A model generated the notes under the pieces. That model was not told the DNA's origin and ran no database searches. It was given only the letters and a program-made list of their open reading frames with translations. DNA of 64,000 nt from Methanosphaerula palustris E1-9c (GTDB lineage: Archaea; Halobacteriota; Methanomicrobia; Methanomicrobiales; Methanospirillaceae), in contig NC_011832.1 in NCBI RefSeq assembly GCF_000021965.1, positions 1,674,001 through 1,738,000 of the forward strand. Reading direction: 5' to 3'. Each line of letters opens with the position of its first letter. The stretch's first letter is position 1. The translations under genes were made by a program, and so were the position numbers. This document shows, piece by piece, positions 1 to 8,965 of this stretch.

Positions 1-152
1 CAGTCGACGATACTCACCGGGAGGCCGAGGTCCCGGATCTGGCTGGCCAGGCCGGCGATCCCGAGGGGCGGAAAGAGTTTGTCGACCGGGTCCAGATCCC
101 GGAAGTAGGGATAGACCAGAACGACTCCGCTTGGTTGTGATGCATCGATCAT
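1..152 (-). CDS. B12-binding radical SAM protein, N-terminal part (cut by window edge)
   Basis: Read leftwards from an ATG at 152, the frame stays open to the window edge. It begins MIDASQPSGVVLVYPYF and continues with a DKLFPPLGIAGLA segment and a later VSIVD strand. This matches the first beta-alpha units of the cobalamin-binding domain that precedes the radical SAM barrel in many anaerobe enzymes; the CxxxCxxC cluster would lie outside the window. The start overlaps the stop of the upstream gene by four bases (ATGA), so the two are translationally coupled. The substrate cannot be told. Only about 50 residues are visible, so the family call rests on the N-terminal pattern alone. Confidence 0.65.
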   Translation of the reverse strand, partial: MIDASQPSGVVLVYPYFRDLDPVDKLFPPLGIAGLASQIRDLGLPVSIVD

Positions 153-961
153 GTCAAACCCCCGACGGTGAACTCGATGCGGTAACGCACCTCGTTCGGA
201 ACCACCATGCCATCCGGACTCTCCACCTCGACAGCGAACCCGGCCCAGCCGAGGTCCTCCCCCATCTCCCTGCCCCAGAAGATCTTCGATTGTAGTGGCG
301 GGGAGGTCGAGATCGCTGCGATGCTGAACCGGATCTGATGCACCGGGTCATACAGCGATTTGGCACCCCTCTCCCTGGACAGCTCCTCCCACCCGGGTGG
401 AGGGGGGACGATCCCCCCGATCCATCCCGTCACGAAACAGTCGGCACTCAACTCGTTCAACAGACAGACGGTTCCGACCGGACCAGCGAGGCGACGGACC
501 CGTGCCGAGATATCGACCGCCGTACCGGTGATCTGGTAGGTGAACGTGACCTCGGCAGTGGGGGGAATGGACTCGAAGACCGGGTGAATCCCAAACAGAG
601 AGCGGAGCGGCATCACCGGGACCATCAGCAGACGCTGAAGCCCGGGGTGGCGCATGTAGGCTCCGATCCCTGACTCGATCGACCGGGTGAGACTGGGAGA
701 GACAAAACCGAGGATACTCCAGCTCATTCTGGTGTCGACCAGGAACGTCCGGATGACGATTCCTTCCCCGCCAGGGCTATCCTTGCTGGTTCGGGAGAAG
801 CAGGTGAACCCGGGGCACCTGATAGCCACGCTGCCGATCCCCATCCCCTCGCCGGTCAGGTTCTCTCCGCCGAAGCAGACGAGCAGCCCCCTGGCGAGTC
901 CTTCAGATATTCCTTCACCGAGGTATCCCAAGTCAGGGACGATGCTGATACCAGCCATCAT
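149..961 (-). CDS. hypothetical protein, 270 aa
   Basis: I do not recognise the family. The protein begins with two methionines preceded by a GGAG-like site about six bases upstream. It is rich in Gly, Pro and beta-prone stretches, has several scattered cysteines, a GGIVPPPPGWEEL segment near residue 185, and no clear signal peptide or membrane helix. It is coupled by an ATGA overlap to the B12/radical SAM gene downstream, so it may serve the same pathway as a partner or modification target. A long opposite-strand reading frame here has no recognisable motifs. Confidence 0.6.
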   Translation of the reverse strand: MMAGISIVPDLGYLGEGISEGLARGLLVCFGGENLTGEGMGIGSVAIRCPGFTCFSRTSKDSPGGEGIVIRTFLVDTRMSWSILGFVSPSLTRSIESGIGAYMRHPGLQRLLMVPVMPLRSLFGIHPVFESIPPTAEVTFTYQITGTAVDISARVRRLAGPVGTVCLLNELSADCFVTGWIGGIVPPPPGWEELSRERGAKSLYDPVHQIRFSIAAISTSPPLQSKIFWGREMGEDLGWAGFAVEVESPDGMVVPNEVRYRIEFTVGGLT

Positions 962-1081
962 GTCCGCTCCATACGGTCAATCTGGCGCTCCGACTATATA
1001 GTCATGGTGTGGAATGGGCCGGCCATCCACCTCTGCAAACCTCCAGATCAAAAAAATAAGCATTCATCGGCCCCACCTGAT

Positions 1082-1639
1082 TCAGAACCCGAGATACCCG
1101 AGCACCAGCAGGAACCCGATCATCCCAACCTCCATTACGGCGATCACGATCCAGACGTTCAGATGCAGGAACTCGGGCACCGTCCTGGCCGGGAAGGGGA
1201 GATAGATGAGCACCCGGGTCTTCAACCTGGGGTAGAGGCGTGCGAAGATCCCAGACCCGATCAAGAGCCCGACCATTCCGCCAGCGAGGGCATCGAGGGC
1301 CCCGGTTCCGACCGCACCGGCCACCGTCCCCGGGCAGTACCCGAGCAGGGCAAACCCGGCCCCGAAGATCAGCCCGCCGATCACGTTCGAACCGACTGTC
1401 CCTTCGGCGGCATGAAGTTCCACAAGCCCGAACTGTTTGAGCAGGTGAAACCCGACCATCCCGACGATCACCGCCGAGAGCATCACCTTCAGCACCGTGA
1501 AGTCGGTGAGCAGGAGCTGCCCGATGATCACGTCGTACCTGGTAACCCCGCCTTTCTGGAGCAGAAACCCGAAGACGATCCCGAAGAGGAGGCCGAGCAC
1601 GATCTGGGCTCTCTTATTGGCATGGAGAGAGGTCAGCAT
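1082..1639 (-). CDS. YeeE/YedE family (Sulf_transp) membrane protein, second half-size subunit
   Basis: The product is an integral membrane protein of about 185 residues with around five hydrophobic helices. Glycine-rich repeats, such as the GYCPGTVAGA motif with its conserved Cys, are typical of YeeE/YedE transporters that import thiosulfate or related sulfur species. I chose the ATG at 1639, which has a GGGGGTG site just upstream and lies four bases after the stop of the preceding yeeE-like gene. A longer TTG start at 1657 would overlap that gene. Classical YeeE is about 350 aa with two halves; here each half is a separate gene. Substrate is inferred from family only. Confidence 0.8.
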   Translation of the reverse strand: MLTSLHANKRAQIVLGLLFGIVFGFLLQKGGVTRYDVIIGQLLLTDFTVLKVMLSAVIVGMVGFHLLKQFGLVELHAAEGTVGSNVIGGLIFGAGFALLGYCPGTVAGAVGTGALDALAGGMVGLLIGSGIFARLYPRLKTRVLIYLPFPARTVPEFLHLNVWIVIAVMEVGMIGFLLVLGYLGF

Positions 1640-1643
1640 CGTT

Positions 1644-2171
1644 TCACACCCCCGCAACCACCCGGAAGATCAACACCGCGACGCCGATCCCGCCGGCAAA
1701 GAAGCAGCCGGCAGCGATCATCGAAGCGAGGGAGAGCTGGATGGACCCGCTGATCCCGTGACCGCAGGTGCATCCGCCAGCCCAGCGTGCACCGAGGCCG
1801 AGCAGGATCCCGCCGGCCAGGGCGATGACGATCCGGATCACCGGGCTGTACCCGAACGTTCTTCCCCAGAGATCCGGTACCCAGAAGAGATGGAACTTGC
1901 CCGAGAGAATGGCCGATATGAACGCCCCGATGATCACCCCCGGTATGATCATCAACGACCAGTCCACTGCAGGGACGATCTCCTGATAATACTCCATCGC
2001 TTCAGTCTTTTTTGCATCAAAAGCCATCCCTATCAATCCCCGGGCCTTGACAAACGCTGTCGAGCAGCCGAGGGGCCGGTTGGAGAGGAGGAAGACGAGG
2101 CAGGTCAGGAGACCGATGCCGCCGCCGGCGATATAGGGCGACCATACAGGCTCTGTTAAGAATTCAAACAT
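1644..2171 (-). CDS. YeeE/YedE family (Sulf_transp) membrane protein, first half-size subunit
   Basis: This is a hydrophobic protein of about 175 residues starting MFEFLTEPVW, with an early RPLGCSTAF motif and a later WAGGCTCGHGISG motif. The Cys-containing GCT/GHG repeats are hallmarks of the Sulf_transp family. The ATG at 2171 is chosen because GGAGTC lies eight bases upstream; an upstream extension to 2213 lacks such support. It is immediately followed by a second half-size gene of the same family, so the pair likely forms one two-part transporter feeding a sulfur compound into the cytoplasm. A separate sulfur-relay operon at 50.5-52.7 kb may be functionally related. Confidence 0.8.
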   Translation of the reverse strand: MFEFLTEPVWSPYIAGGGIGLLTCLVFLLSNRPLGCSTAFVKARGLIGMAFDAKKTEAMEYYQEIVPAVDWSLMIIPGVIIGAFISAILSGKFHLFWVPDLWGRTFGYSPVIRIVIALAGGILLGLGARWAGGCTCGHGISGSIQLSLASMIAAGCFFAGGIGVAVLIFRVVAGV

Positions 2172-2280
2172 TCTTATGACTCCTTCTGCCTGATTGGTTC
2201 GGAGAGATATCAACCTACGTAATTCGGTTTTTTTGTCCGATATTATCTGTTAAATACCACTTACTCTAAGGGATACTCAG

Positions 2281-3468
2281 ATGAAGGTTCCCTCCAATGA
2301 ACTGAGAGCCCGCATGGACCGTTTTTTATTACAGATGGAGATCACAGAGCCGGACTGGGAGATCGTAGCCCTCTTTGGCAAGATCAACCTCTACTACTTC
2401 ACCGGTACCATGCAGGAGGGAATGCTGCTCATCCCCCGCAGAGGGGCGCCTATCTTCTGGGTCCGTCGGAGTTATGAACGGGCACTGAACGAGTCACGCT
2501 TTTCCGATATCAGAAAGATGAACAGTTTTCGGGATGTCGCAGCAGCGATGAGTCAGGACCCGCTGACCGTTCATCTGGAGATGGAACTGGTGCCGCTGGC
2601 CCTGCTTCAGCGTCTGCAGAAGTACCTCCCTATTAAAGAGGTGAAACCGGTCGATGCGCGGGTTATGGCTGTCAGGGCTGTGAAGAGCCACTATGAGATC
2701 ACGCTGACCCGGCAGTCCGGGAAGATCCATCGGCATGTCATGGAGGACTGTCTGCCAGACCTCCTCTTCGAAGGGATAAGCGAGGCTGAGTTCGGGGGGG
2801 ATCTCTACGCCCTGATGGTCAGGAAGGGGCACCAGGGGATCGCCCGGTTTGGAATGTTCAACACTGAGATGGCCGTGGGACAGATCGGTTTTGGTGAGAG
2901 CTCGATCTACCCGACCTCCTTCGACGGTCCGGGTGGGAACTATGGGATGTATCCCGCAGTACCGCTGCTGGGCAGCCGCGAGAGGAGATTGAAAAATGGG
3001 GATCTGGTCTTCGTCGACGTTGGGTGTGGATTTGGGGGGTACAACACCGACAAGACGATGACCTACATGTATGGAAGACCATTGCCTGACGAGGTGATCG
3101 AGGTGCACCATGAATGCGTCGCGATCCAGGATCGGATGGCAGCCATGCTCAGGCCAGGGACTGTCCCGTCAGAGATCTATGCGACCGTCATGGATGACCT
3201 GGAACCCAGGTTTTTACAGAACTTTATGGGATATGGTAAACGGCAGGTGCAGTTCCTCGGTCACAGCATCGGGCTGCAGATCGATGAAACCCCAGTCATC
3301 GCCAGGGGCTTTGACCTCCCGATCCAGGAAGGGATGGTCTTTGCTCTTGAGCCGAAGAAGGGGATGCCGGGAGTCGGGATGGTCGGCATTGAGAATACCT
3401 ACCTGGTCACCTCATCCGGCGGAGAGTGCCTCACCGGGGAGAGCCTCGGCCTGATCCCGATCTACTGA
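2281..3468 (+). CDS. M24 family metallopeptidase (Xaa-Pro dipeptidase-like)
   Basis: The 395-residue protein has an N-terminal creatinase-type domain (about 1-130) and a C-terminal pita-bread domain. All five expected dinuclear-metal ligands are visible: D246 in VFVDVG, D257 in YNTDKT, H328 in LGHSIG, E357 in ALEPKK and E371 in GIENTY. It should therefore be an active aminopeptidase P / prolidase-type enzyme of the cytoplasm, although some M24 members cleave C-N bonds of other substrates. AAGGGAT lies a few bases before the ATG. It is transcribed divergently from the yeeE-like pair; the 109-base gap holds both promoters. Confidence 0.88.
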   Translation: MKVPSNELRARMDRFLLQMEITEPDWEIVALFGKINLYYFTGTMQEGMLLIPRRGAPIFWVRRSYERALNESRFSDIRKMNSFRDVAAAMSQDPLTVHLEMELVPLALLQRLQKYLPIKEVKPVDARVMAVRAVKSHYEITLTRQSGKIHRHVMEDCLPDLLFEGISEAEFGGDLYALMVRKGHQGIARFGMFNTEMAVGQIGFGESSIYPTSFDGPGGNYGMYPAVPLLGSRERRLKNGDLVFVDVGCGFGGYNTDKTMTYMYGRPLPDEVIEVHHECVAIQDRMAAMLRPGTVPSEIYATVMDDLEPRFLQNFMGYGKRQVQFLGHSIGLQIDETPVIARGFDLPIQEGMVFALEPKKGMPGVGMVGIENTYLVTSSGGECLTGESLGLIPIY

Positions 3469-3471
3469 AGG

Positions 3472-5469
3472 TCAATCTGATGGATTGGCTCCTTCCTCAA
3501 AGAGATCCCGGAGCCGGGAGATGTCCTCCAGTTCCCCAAAGACGATCACCTCATCTCCAGAGACGAGCAGAGTATCGCCAGCGGGGTTCGAGATGGTCTC
3601 CCTTCCTCTCCTGATCGCGACGACCGATACTCCGTACTGATTCCGAAGTTCTAACACTGCCAGGGACCGACCGCAGACGCTGGAATGCGGGTCGACCATC
3701 AGGATGCTGATATCCAACGAAGGACTTGTCCCTGCAAGATCGGTGAGATCTGAAGAGATGGATGACGGGGTCCGGAGCATCTGATAGGTGTCGGCACGGA
3801 CTTCTCGGACGAACCGCTCGATCGTCCTCTGTGGAATCAGGTACTTCTTCAGCACCCGTGTGAAGATCTCCACCGACGTCTCAAACTCCTCAGGGATCAC
3901 CTCATCTGCGCCCAAATCGAGAAGGGTGGTCGCCTCCGAGGTGAACCGGGTCCGGACAATGATATACAGATTCCGGTTCATCTGTCGGGCCAGGCTGGTT
4001 ACGGCACGGGTCGAGAGGGTATCGTTGATGACGATCACCAGGATCCGGGCCGTTTCGATTCCGGCGTGAGTCAGAATCTCAGGGCAGGTCGCGTCACCAA
4101 AGAAGATCGGCTCCCCCTTCCCTCGCTCCGCAGCGACAGTATCCGGGTTCAGATCGATGATCCGATACGGGATTGTGCCGGCCTTCGCCACCTTAGCGAG
4201 GTTCCTGCCATTCAACCCATAGCCGACGATCACCAGATGGCCGCTGAGTGGCTCGGCCAGGATGACATCATCCTTCAGCGATCGTGTCCTGATCACCTGC
4301 GCCAGCGGACTCTGACCGACCCGGTCGGCCACCCGCGGTCCAACGGCTATAGCCAGCGGAGCGAGGGACATCGTCAGGACCGCCACAGCCAGGAAGACCT
4401 GTTCGGTCGCATCGGTGAAGAGGCCATATCCCTTCCCGGCCGTCGAGAGGATGAAGGCGAACTCCCCGATATTTGCAAGTGCCAGCCCTGACATGATCAC
4501 GGTCCGGAGGGAATGACCGAGAATGAAAGCAGCGCCGCCTGACAGGACCGCCTTCACCAGAATGACGCCGATCGCGAGCGCGATGATGATCCCCGGATGG
4601 GCGATCATGTACCCGAGGTCCAGCAGCATCCCGATGGAGATGAAGAAGAAACTGGTGAAGATCTCGCGAAACGGCAGGATACTGGCGAAGGCCTGGTGGA
4701 AGTACTCGGACTCTGAGAGGGTGAGGCCGGCGAGGAAGGCGCCGAGGGCGATCGAAAGGCCGACCTCGGCGGTGATATAGGTGATCGCAAAGCAGATCAG
4801 AATGATACTTAAGAGGAAGACCTCGGGGTTCCGTGTACCCGTGATCCGGTTCATGAACCAGGGGATCACGTAGATGGAACTCCCAATGACGAAGACCAGC
4901 AGGAGAACCATGGTGACGCCGAGGTTGACGATCGAACCGAGGATGTCCGAGGTCTGGCCGGCCAGGATCGGGAGGGCGACGAGCATCGGGATCGTGATGA
5001 TATCCTGGAAGATCCCGATGCCGAAGCTGACCCTTGCATGCGGGCTCTCCAGTTCCGCCCGGTCCTGGAAGATCTTCAGGGTGATGGCGGTGCTGCTGGG
5101 GCAGACGAGAAAACCGATGAAGAGGGCCTGATTGGTGGGCACCCCGAAGAGGGAGAGAATCCCCACCACCACTGCAATGGTGAGGAAGACCTGGAGACCT
5201 CCACCGATCAGGACGATCTTCTTCATCTCAAAGAGTTTCCGGAAGGAGAACTGCATCCCGATCGTAAAGAGGAGGAAGATGATCCCGATCTCTGCCAGGG
5301 CGTCGACGATCGTTCGGTCAGGGATCAACCCGAACCCATAGGGGCCGATGAGGATACCAGTGATGATGAACCCGACGATCCCGGGGATCCGGAACCGGTT
5401 CCCGATGGCGATGATGACGAGGGCGAAGGCGCAGATGATGATGATATTGGCGAGGTATCCGGTGATCAT
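3472..5469 (-). CDS. Kef-type monovalent cation/proton antiporter with RCK domains
   Basis: The 665-aa protein has about twelve membrane helices in residues 1-390 with CPA2-type features, including an IVGFIITGILIGPYG start and a conserved SSTAI helix. A TrkA-N Rossmann domain follows, with nucleotide-binding motif GYGLNGRNLA near residue 415. A C-terminal TrkA-C domain spans about 575-650. This order is that of KefB/KefC-like potassium/proton antiporters gated by nucleotides. It stands alone, convergent with the M24 peptidase, with only three bases between the stops. Substrate ion (K+ or Na+) is inferred from family. Confidence 0.9.
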   Translation of the reverse strand: MITGYLANIIIICAFALVIIAIGNRFRIPGIVGFIITGILIGPYGFGLIPDRTIVDALAEIGIIFLLFTIGMQFSFRKLFEMKKIVLIGGGLQVFLTIAVVVGILSLFGVPTNQALFIGFLVCPSSTAITLKIFQDRAELESPHARVSFGIGIFQDIITIPMLVALPILAGQTSDILGSIVNLGVTMVLLLVFVIGSSIYVIPWFMNRITGTRNPEVFLLSIILICFAITYITAEVGLSIALGAFLAGLTLSESEYFHQAFASILPFREIFTSFFFISIGMLLDLGYMIAHPGIIIALAIGVILVKAVLSGGAAFILGHSLRTVIMSGLALANIGEFAFILSTAGKGYGLFTDATEQVFLAVAVLTMSLAPLAIAVGPRVADRVGQSPLAQVIRTRSLKDDVILAEPLSGHLVIVGYGLNGRNLAKVAKAGTIPYRIIDLNPDTVAAERGKGEPIFFGDATCPEILTHAGIETARILVIVINDTLSTRAVTSLARQMNRNLYIIVRTRFTSEATTLLDLGADEVIPEEFETSVEIFTRVLKKYLIPQRTIERFVREVRADTYQMLRTPSSISSDLTDLAGTSPSLDISILMVDPHSSVCGRSLAVLELRNQYGVSVVAIRRGRETISNPAGDTLLVSGDEVIVFGELEDISRLRDLFEEGANPSD

Positions 5470-5566
5470 GATCGTTCACAACAGGTTTAACTGATCTGGT
5501 ATGGCAGGTCCTGCCATATAGGCACGGTGGAGTCCGGCAAGGACCGGACACTCACTCACCCAATGA

Positions 5567-5824
5567 TCAGTCGTTCCACTTAAAATAAGGGGTTCCCTCG
5601 ATCACCCTGCATTCGATCCGTTCCTCCTCGAAGAGGTGCGGGATCAACAGGAGAAGATCTGCGATGAAGATATCGAGGTGACGAATCCGATCGATCTGGT
5701 CACCGATGATCGCCGCTTCGATCTCATGCAACGAGTACCCGGTATCCGGATGGGCTCTGAGAAATCGTTCAATTTCATTGATCTGCACCGATCCTTCGCT
5801 GAACTCCCATGCTGACACCGGCAT
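5567..5824 (-). CDS. small winged-helix-like hypothetical protein, 85 aa
   Basis: The product is a short soluble protein with an INEIERFLRAHPDTGYSLHEI segment that looks like the first helices of a winged-helix fold, and a C-terminal wing-like strand ending YFKWND. AGGGG lies directly upstream of the ATG. No ligand or metal motif is evident. It sits between the cupin gene and the antiporter on the same strand and could be expressed with either. The fold assignment is tentative. Confidence 0.55.
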   Translation of the reverse strand: MPVSAWEFSEGSVQINEIERFLRAHPDTGYSLHEIEAAIIGDQIDRIRHLDIFIADLLLLIPHLFEEERIECRVIEGTPYFKWND

Positions 5825-5885
5825 TCCCCTTCACCTTCGATACCCTTTATCCAGGGAATCTGGTATTTAATAGTACCGGCTGGTC

Positions 5886-6251
5886 TCACTCGCGGATCAT
5901 CGTCAGCGACATCTTGAACCGCGTGAGGGCCGAGAGGGCATGGGGGACATTGGCCGGAAAGATGATCGTCTCCCCTTCCTTCATCTGGTAGGTCTGGCCG
6001 GCCACCCAGACCTCGCACTCGCCATCCAGGATCGTCACGACCGCATCGTAGGGGGCGGTATGCTCGGAGAGACCCTCGTTCTCATCGAACGAGAATATTG
6101 TGATGCTGCCGGCCTTGCGGTTTGCAATCATCCGACTTGAGACGGTCCCTTCCGAATATTCGACAAGGTCCTTGAGAGAAAGCACCTTTGCATAGAGTTC
6201 TGCTCTCCTCTGGTCGTGTGTATCCGGATGTTCCGGTTTATATTCTGCCAT
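5886..6251 (-). CDS. cupin-domain protein
   Basis: This roughly 121-residue protein carries one cupin barrel. The conserved strand motifs are GLSEHTAPYDAVVTILDGE (motif 1) and a later IIFPANVPHAL (motif 2), with the His and Glu expected for a metal site. The start at 6251 is preferred because GGAGGT lies ten bases upstream; the frame could begin further upstream without such a site. Single-domain cupins of this type in anaerobes bind small ligands or act as isomerase-like accessory proteins; the substrate is unknown. It lies just downstream of hcp on the same strand and may be co-transcribed with it. Confidence 0.82.
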   Translation of the reverse strand: MAEYKPEHPDTHDQRRAELYAKVLSLKDLVEYSEGTVSSRMIANRKAGSITIFSFDENEGLSEHTAPYDAVVTILDGECEVWVAGQTYQMKEGETIIFPANVPHALSALTRFKMSLTMIRE

Positions 6252-6322
6252 TGACTGGTAAACCTCCATTCTTTCTAGTGGCACCCCTATAAAAAAGAAG
6301 GGATCTGTCTCCAGGTCGACGC

Positions 6323-7939
6323 TTATGCACTCGGGACCATCCGGGCGAGGTCCTCTTCCACGGTACTGTTCTTGCTGATTCCGAAGTTTTCGACCAGCAC
6401 GTTCAGGACACCGGGGGAGATGAAGCCGGGCAGGCGGGGTCCGAGCGTGATGTTTTTGACTCCAAGGTTCAGCAGTGCCAGCAGAACGAGAACGGCCTTC
6501 TGCTCGTACCAGGCGATGTTGTACGAGATCGGCAGTTCGTTCAGGTCGACATTGAAGGCCCCTGCCAGCGCCTGGGCGATCACGACCAGCGAGTAGGAGT
6601 CATTGCACTGCCCGGCATCGAGCACCCGCGGGATCCCGCCGATGGTGCCGAGGCCGAGGCTGTTGTACCGGTACTTTGCGCACCCGGCCGTCAGGATCAC
6701 CGTGTCCTTCGGAAGTGCTTCTGCGAATTTCGTGTAGTAGTCCCGGTCACTGTGCCGGCCGTCGCAGCCCGCCATCACCAGGAACCGCTTGATCGCTCCG
6801 CTCTTCACCGCATCGACGACCGTGCCGGCGATCGCAAGGACCGCATCGTGGGCGGCACCGGTGATCAGGTCCATTCCGTTCCCGATGCTCGTCGGGGGCG
6901 GGCTGGTCTTTGCCCGGGCGATCACCGCAGAGAAGTCCTTGCTGCCGTCCGCAGCCGCAGGAATGTAGGTGACGCCGGCGAACCCGACCTGCCCAGTGGT
7001 GTAGATCCGGTTGATATACGACTCCTTTGGCGGGACCAGGCAGTTGGTGGTGACCACGATCGGACCGTTGAACTGTTCGAACTCCTCCTTCTGGTGGTGC
7101 CATGAACTGCCATAGTTGCCGACGAGATTGGTGTACTTCTTGAAGGCCGGATAGGCATGCGCCGGGAGCATCTCACCATGGGTGTAGACATCCACACCGC
7201 TCTCCTTCGTCTGCTCGAGGAGCATTTCAAGGTCTTTGAGATCATGGCCGGTGATCAGAATACCGGGGCGTGTCCCGACCGTCGTCTTCACCGTGGTGAT
7301 CTCAGGCTTTCCATAGGCCCCGGTGTTGGCCGCATCGAGGAGGGCCAGTACCTTCACACCGACGCCCCCGCATTCGAGGACCAGGGCGATCAACTGGTCG
7401 GCCGGCAGGTCTGCGACTGTCGCGGCGAGCCCCGTCTGGAGGAAGGTGGTGATCGTCTCGTCGGTAGAACCGAGCACGGCTGCATGGGTGTAATACGCAC
7501 TGATCCCTTTCATACCATAGGTCAGGAGTAGGCGGAGCGAGGTGATGTCGTCCCCTTTCTGCGCCAGTGATGCAATCTCATCAGCCTTCGCGGCGATATC
7601 ACCGTCGTTCTTCGGAGTCCAGGTGCAGACCTCCGGCTCTTCCCCTTCCAGATGTGGCAGAGCATCGCGGAGTGCGATGGCCTGCTGGATCAGATCGTTG
7701 AACCGGGCCGGGTCGAAGTTCACATTGGTCAGGGTCGCAAAGAGTGCATCAGCAATGAATATTCCTGCTTTTGCATCTCCGACTCCCTTTTCCATAGCCT
7801 TTAGATTCCGCACTGCGATCCCCTTGCACAGATATATCAATACATCCTGAAGCCCTGCGGTGGCTCCTTCTTTACCGCAGACCCCTTTCACTGTACATCC
7901 ACTACCTTTTGCCGTCTCTTCACACTGGTTACAGAACAT
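6323..7939 (-). CDS. hcp: hybrid cluster protein / hydroxylamine reductase
   Basis: The protein starts [19 protein letters not shown], giving the N-terminal cluster cysteines C3, C6, C15 and C21 (CX2CX8CX5C spacing). Further hybrid-cluster ligand regions follow, including [25 protein letters not shown] and AGQCNDS. At about 538 residues it has the normal Hcp length. The enzyme reduces NO or hydroxylamine and protects against nitrosative stress. The ATG at 7939 is chosen because GGGAG sits eight bases upstream; a further ATG at 7954 would add five residues. It is divergent from an HxlR regulator with an inverted repeat spanning the gap, so it is probably controlled by that protein. Confidence 0.95.
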   Translation of the reverse strand: MFCNQCEETAKGSGCTVKGVCGKEGATAGLQDVLIYLCKGIAVRNLKAMEKGVGDAKAGIFIADALFATLTNVNFDPARFNDLIQQAIALRDALPHLEGEEPEVCTWTPKNDGDIAAKADEIASLAQKGDDITSLRLLLTYGMKGISAYYTHAAVLGSTDETITTFLQTGLAATVADLPADQLIALVLECGGVGVKVLALLDAANTGAYGKPEITTVKTTVGTRPGILITGHDLKDLEMLLEQTKESGVDVYTHGEMLPAHAYPAFKKYTNLVGNYGSSWHHQKEEFEQFNGPIVVTTNCLVPPKESYINRIYTTGQVGFAGVTYIPAAADGSKDFSAVIARAKTSPPPTSIGNGMDLITGAAHDAVLAIAGTVVDAVKSGAIKRFLVMAGCDGRHSDRDYYTKFAEALPKDTVILTAGCAKYRYNSLGLGTIGGIPRVLDAGQCNDSYSLVVIAQALAGAFNVDLNELPISYNIAWYEQKAVLVLLALLNLGVKNITLGPRLPGFISPGVLNVLVENFGISKNSTVEEDLARMVPSA

Positions 7940-7951
7940 AAATTTCGCTCC

Positions 7952-8028
7952 CATGGTATATTTTTGCTACAAGATATCTAATATATACTATAATATAAAT
8001 AGTCGGAGGTTTCAAAAAATATACCATG
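7952..8028. promoter_or_regulatory. divergent hcp/hxlR promoter with inverted repeat
   Basis: Two arms form a nearly perfect inverted repeat: CATGGTATATTTTTG at 7952-7966 and its complement with one extra A at 8013-8028. The arms lie at the start of each divergent gene and flank about 46 AT-rich bases holding TATA-like sequence for both directions. The symmetry suggests two equivalent operator sites for the HxlR protein encoded at 8026. Confidence 0.6.
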
Positions 8029-8385
8029 CAGGAAGCGTGCACCGTCAATAAAACAGTCAGATATCTAACCAGGAAATGGACGCTTCTGATCATTCTGGAG
8101 ATCTACAAAGGGGAAGGATACTCCCGGAGATTTTCAGATCTTCGGGATGCTCTGGCAGGCATCACCTCCAAGACACTTTCGGAACGGTTGAAAGAACTTG
8201 AAACAGAGGGGCTCGTCACTCACCAGATCGATGCCACCTCGTTCCCGGTGAAGAGCGAATACATCCTGACCGAGAGCGGCCTTGAGATCATCGAGATCGT
8301 CAGGGACATCAAGACGTGGGCGTTGAAGTGGAAGATCGACAACATCGCCTGTGGGAACCAGGACTGTAAGGTCTGCGTGCTCTAA
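8026..8385 (+). CDS. HxlR-family winged-helix regulator with cysteine cluster
   Basis: The 119-residue protein has the HxlR signature: C5 near the N-terminus, TRKWTLLIILEIYKGEG, then LAGITSKTLSERLKELE for the recognition helix. Unusually it ends ACGNQDCKVCVL, giving C109, C114 and C117 in a CX4CX2C tail. With C5 these could hold an Fe-S cluster or a metal, or form a thiol switch. Its position divergent from hcp across a symmetric operator suggests it senses NO or redox change and controls hcp. GGAGGT lies 15 bases upstream, longer than normal. Sensor chemistry is inference. Confidence 0.88.
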   Translation: MQEACTVNKTVRYLTRKWTLLIILEIYKGEGYSRRFSDLRDALAGITSKTLSERLKELETEGLVTHQIDATSFPVKSEYILTESGLEIIEIVRDIKTWALKWKIDNIACGNQDCKVCVL

Positions 8386-8482
8386 ACGAGCAGAGCATCA
8401 CCAGCAACCCATCGAAGGGAAGACCTGAAAAATTTTGGGGCCTGTTCAAAATATTATTAAGGTCCTGGAGAGTAGTGTACCT

Positions 8483-8965
8483 ATGCATCACTTCACCGGG
8501 TTTGAGCTCACCCCCCGGAAAGTCGAATATATGAAATATATCTCAACGCGAGGAGAACGGGTGAACACCAGCAAAATGGCGGTCTATTTCAATGTCGACC
8601 CGTCCACGATCACCAAGATGATCGGTGAACTCTCAGAGAGTGGGTACCTCACCCATGTGCCCTACCATGGAGTGACGTTCACCCAAAAAGGAAAGGAATA
8701 TACCGAGTTTCTCCTCAGGCGTCACAGGATCCTCGGGCTGGTACTCACCCATTACGGGCTTTCGCCCGAAGAAGCCTGTTTTGAATCGGCCCGGTTTGAG
8801 AGTTATGTCTCCCGCGAGATGATCGATCGAATCTGCAGGTCCCTTGGACATCCGATGATGGGTGTCTGCGGAGCCATCCCCCATGACCGTGAATGCTGTC
8901 AGTTGGAGGCAGATCATCTGGCTGATGAACAAAAAAATGTCAATACAATACAGTTTGACCGGTGA
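8483..8965 (+). CDS. DtxR/MntR-family metal-dependent regulator
   Basis: This 160-residue protein has an N-terminal helix-turn-helix (TSKMAVYFNVDPSTITKMIG) followed by a wing and the RRHRILGLVL helix typical of DtxR/MntR dimerisation domains. Metal-site candidates include C and H residues in the EEACFESARFESYVS region and the late HDRECC. No FeoA-like SH3 domain is present. The ATG at 8483 is preferred over an upstream TTG. Its stop overlaps the GTG start of cbiQ by four bases, so it likely regulates the metal transporter with which it is coupled. Ni or Co is more likely than Fe from the context. Confidence 0.82.
   Translation: MHHFTGFELTPRKVEYMKYISTRGERVNTSKMAVYFNVDPSTITKMIGELSESGYLTHVPYHGVTFTQKGKEYTEFLLRRHRILGLVLTHYGLSPEEACFESARFESYVSREMIDRICRSLGHPMMGVCGAIPHDRECCQLEADHLADEQKNVNTIQFDR

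Noticed and set aside
1004-1753. Long plus-strand open frame opposite the yeeE-like genes
   Set aside because: Its composition is charged and low in hydrophobics, it has no motif, and both minus-strand frames are clear membrane proteins.
7967-8012. AT-rich stretch as a replication origin element
   Set aside because: It is only 46 bases, sits between divergent starts, and no Cdc6/Orc gene or ORB-like repeat is near; a divergent promoter is enough.
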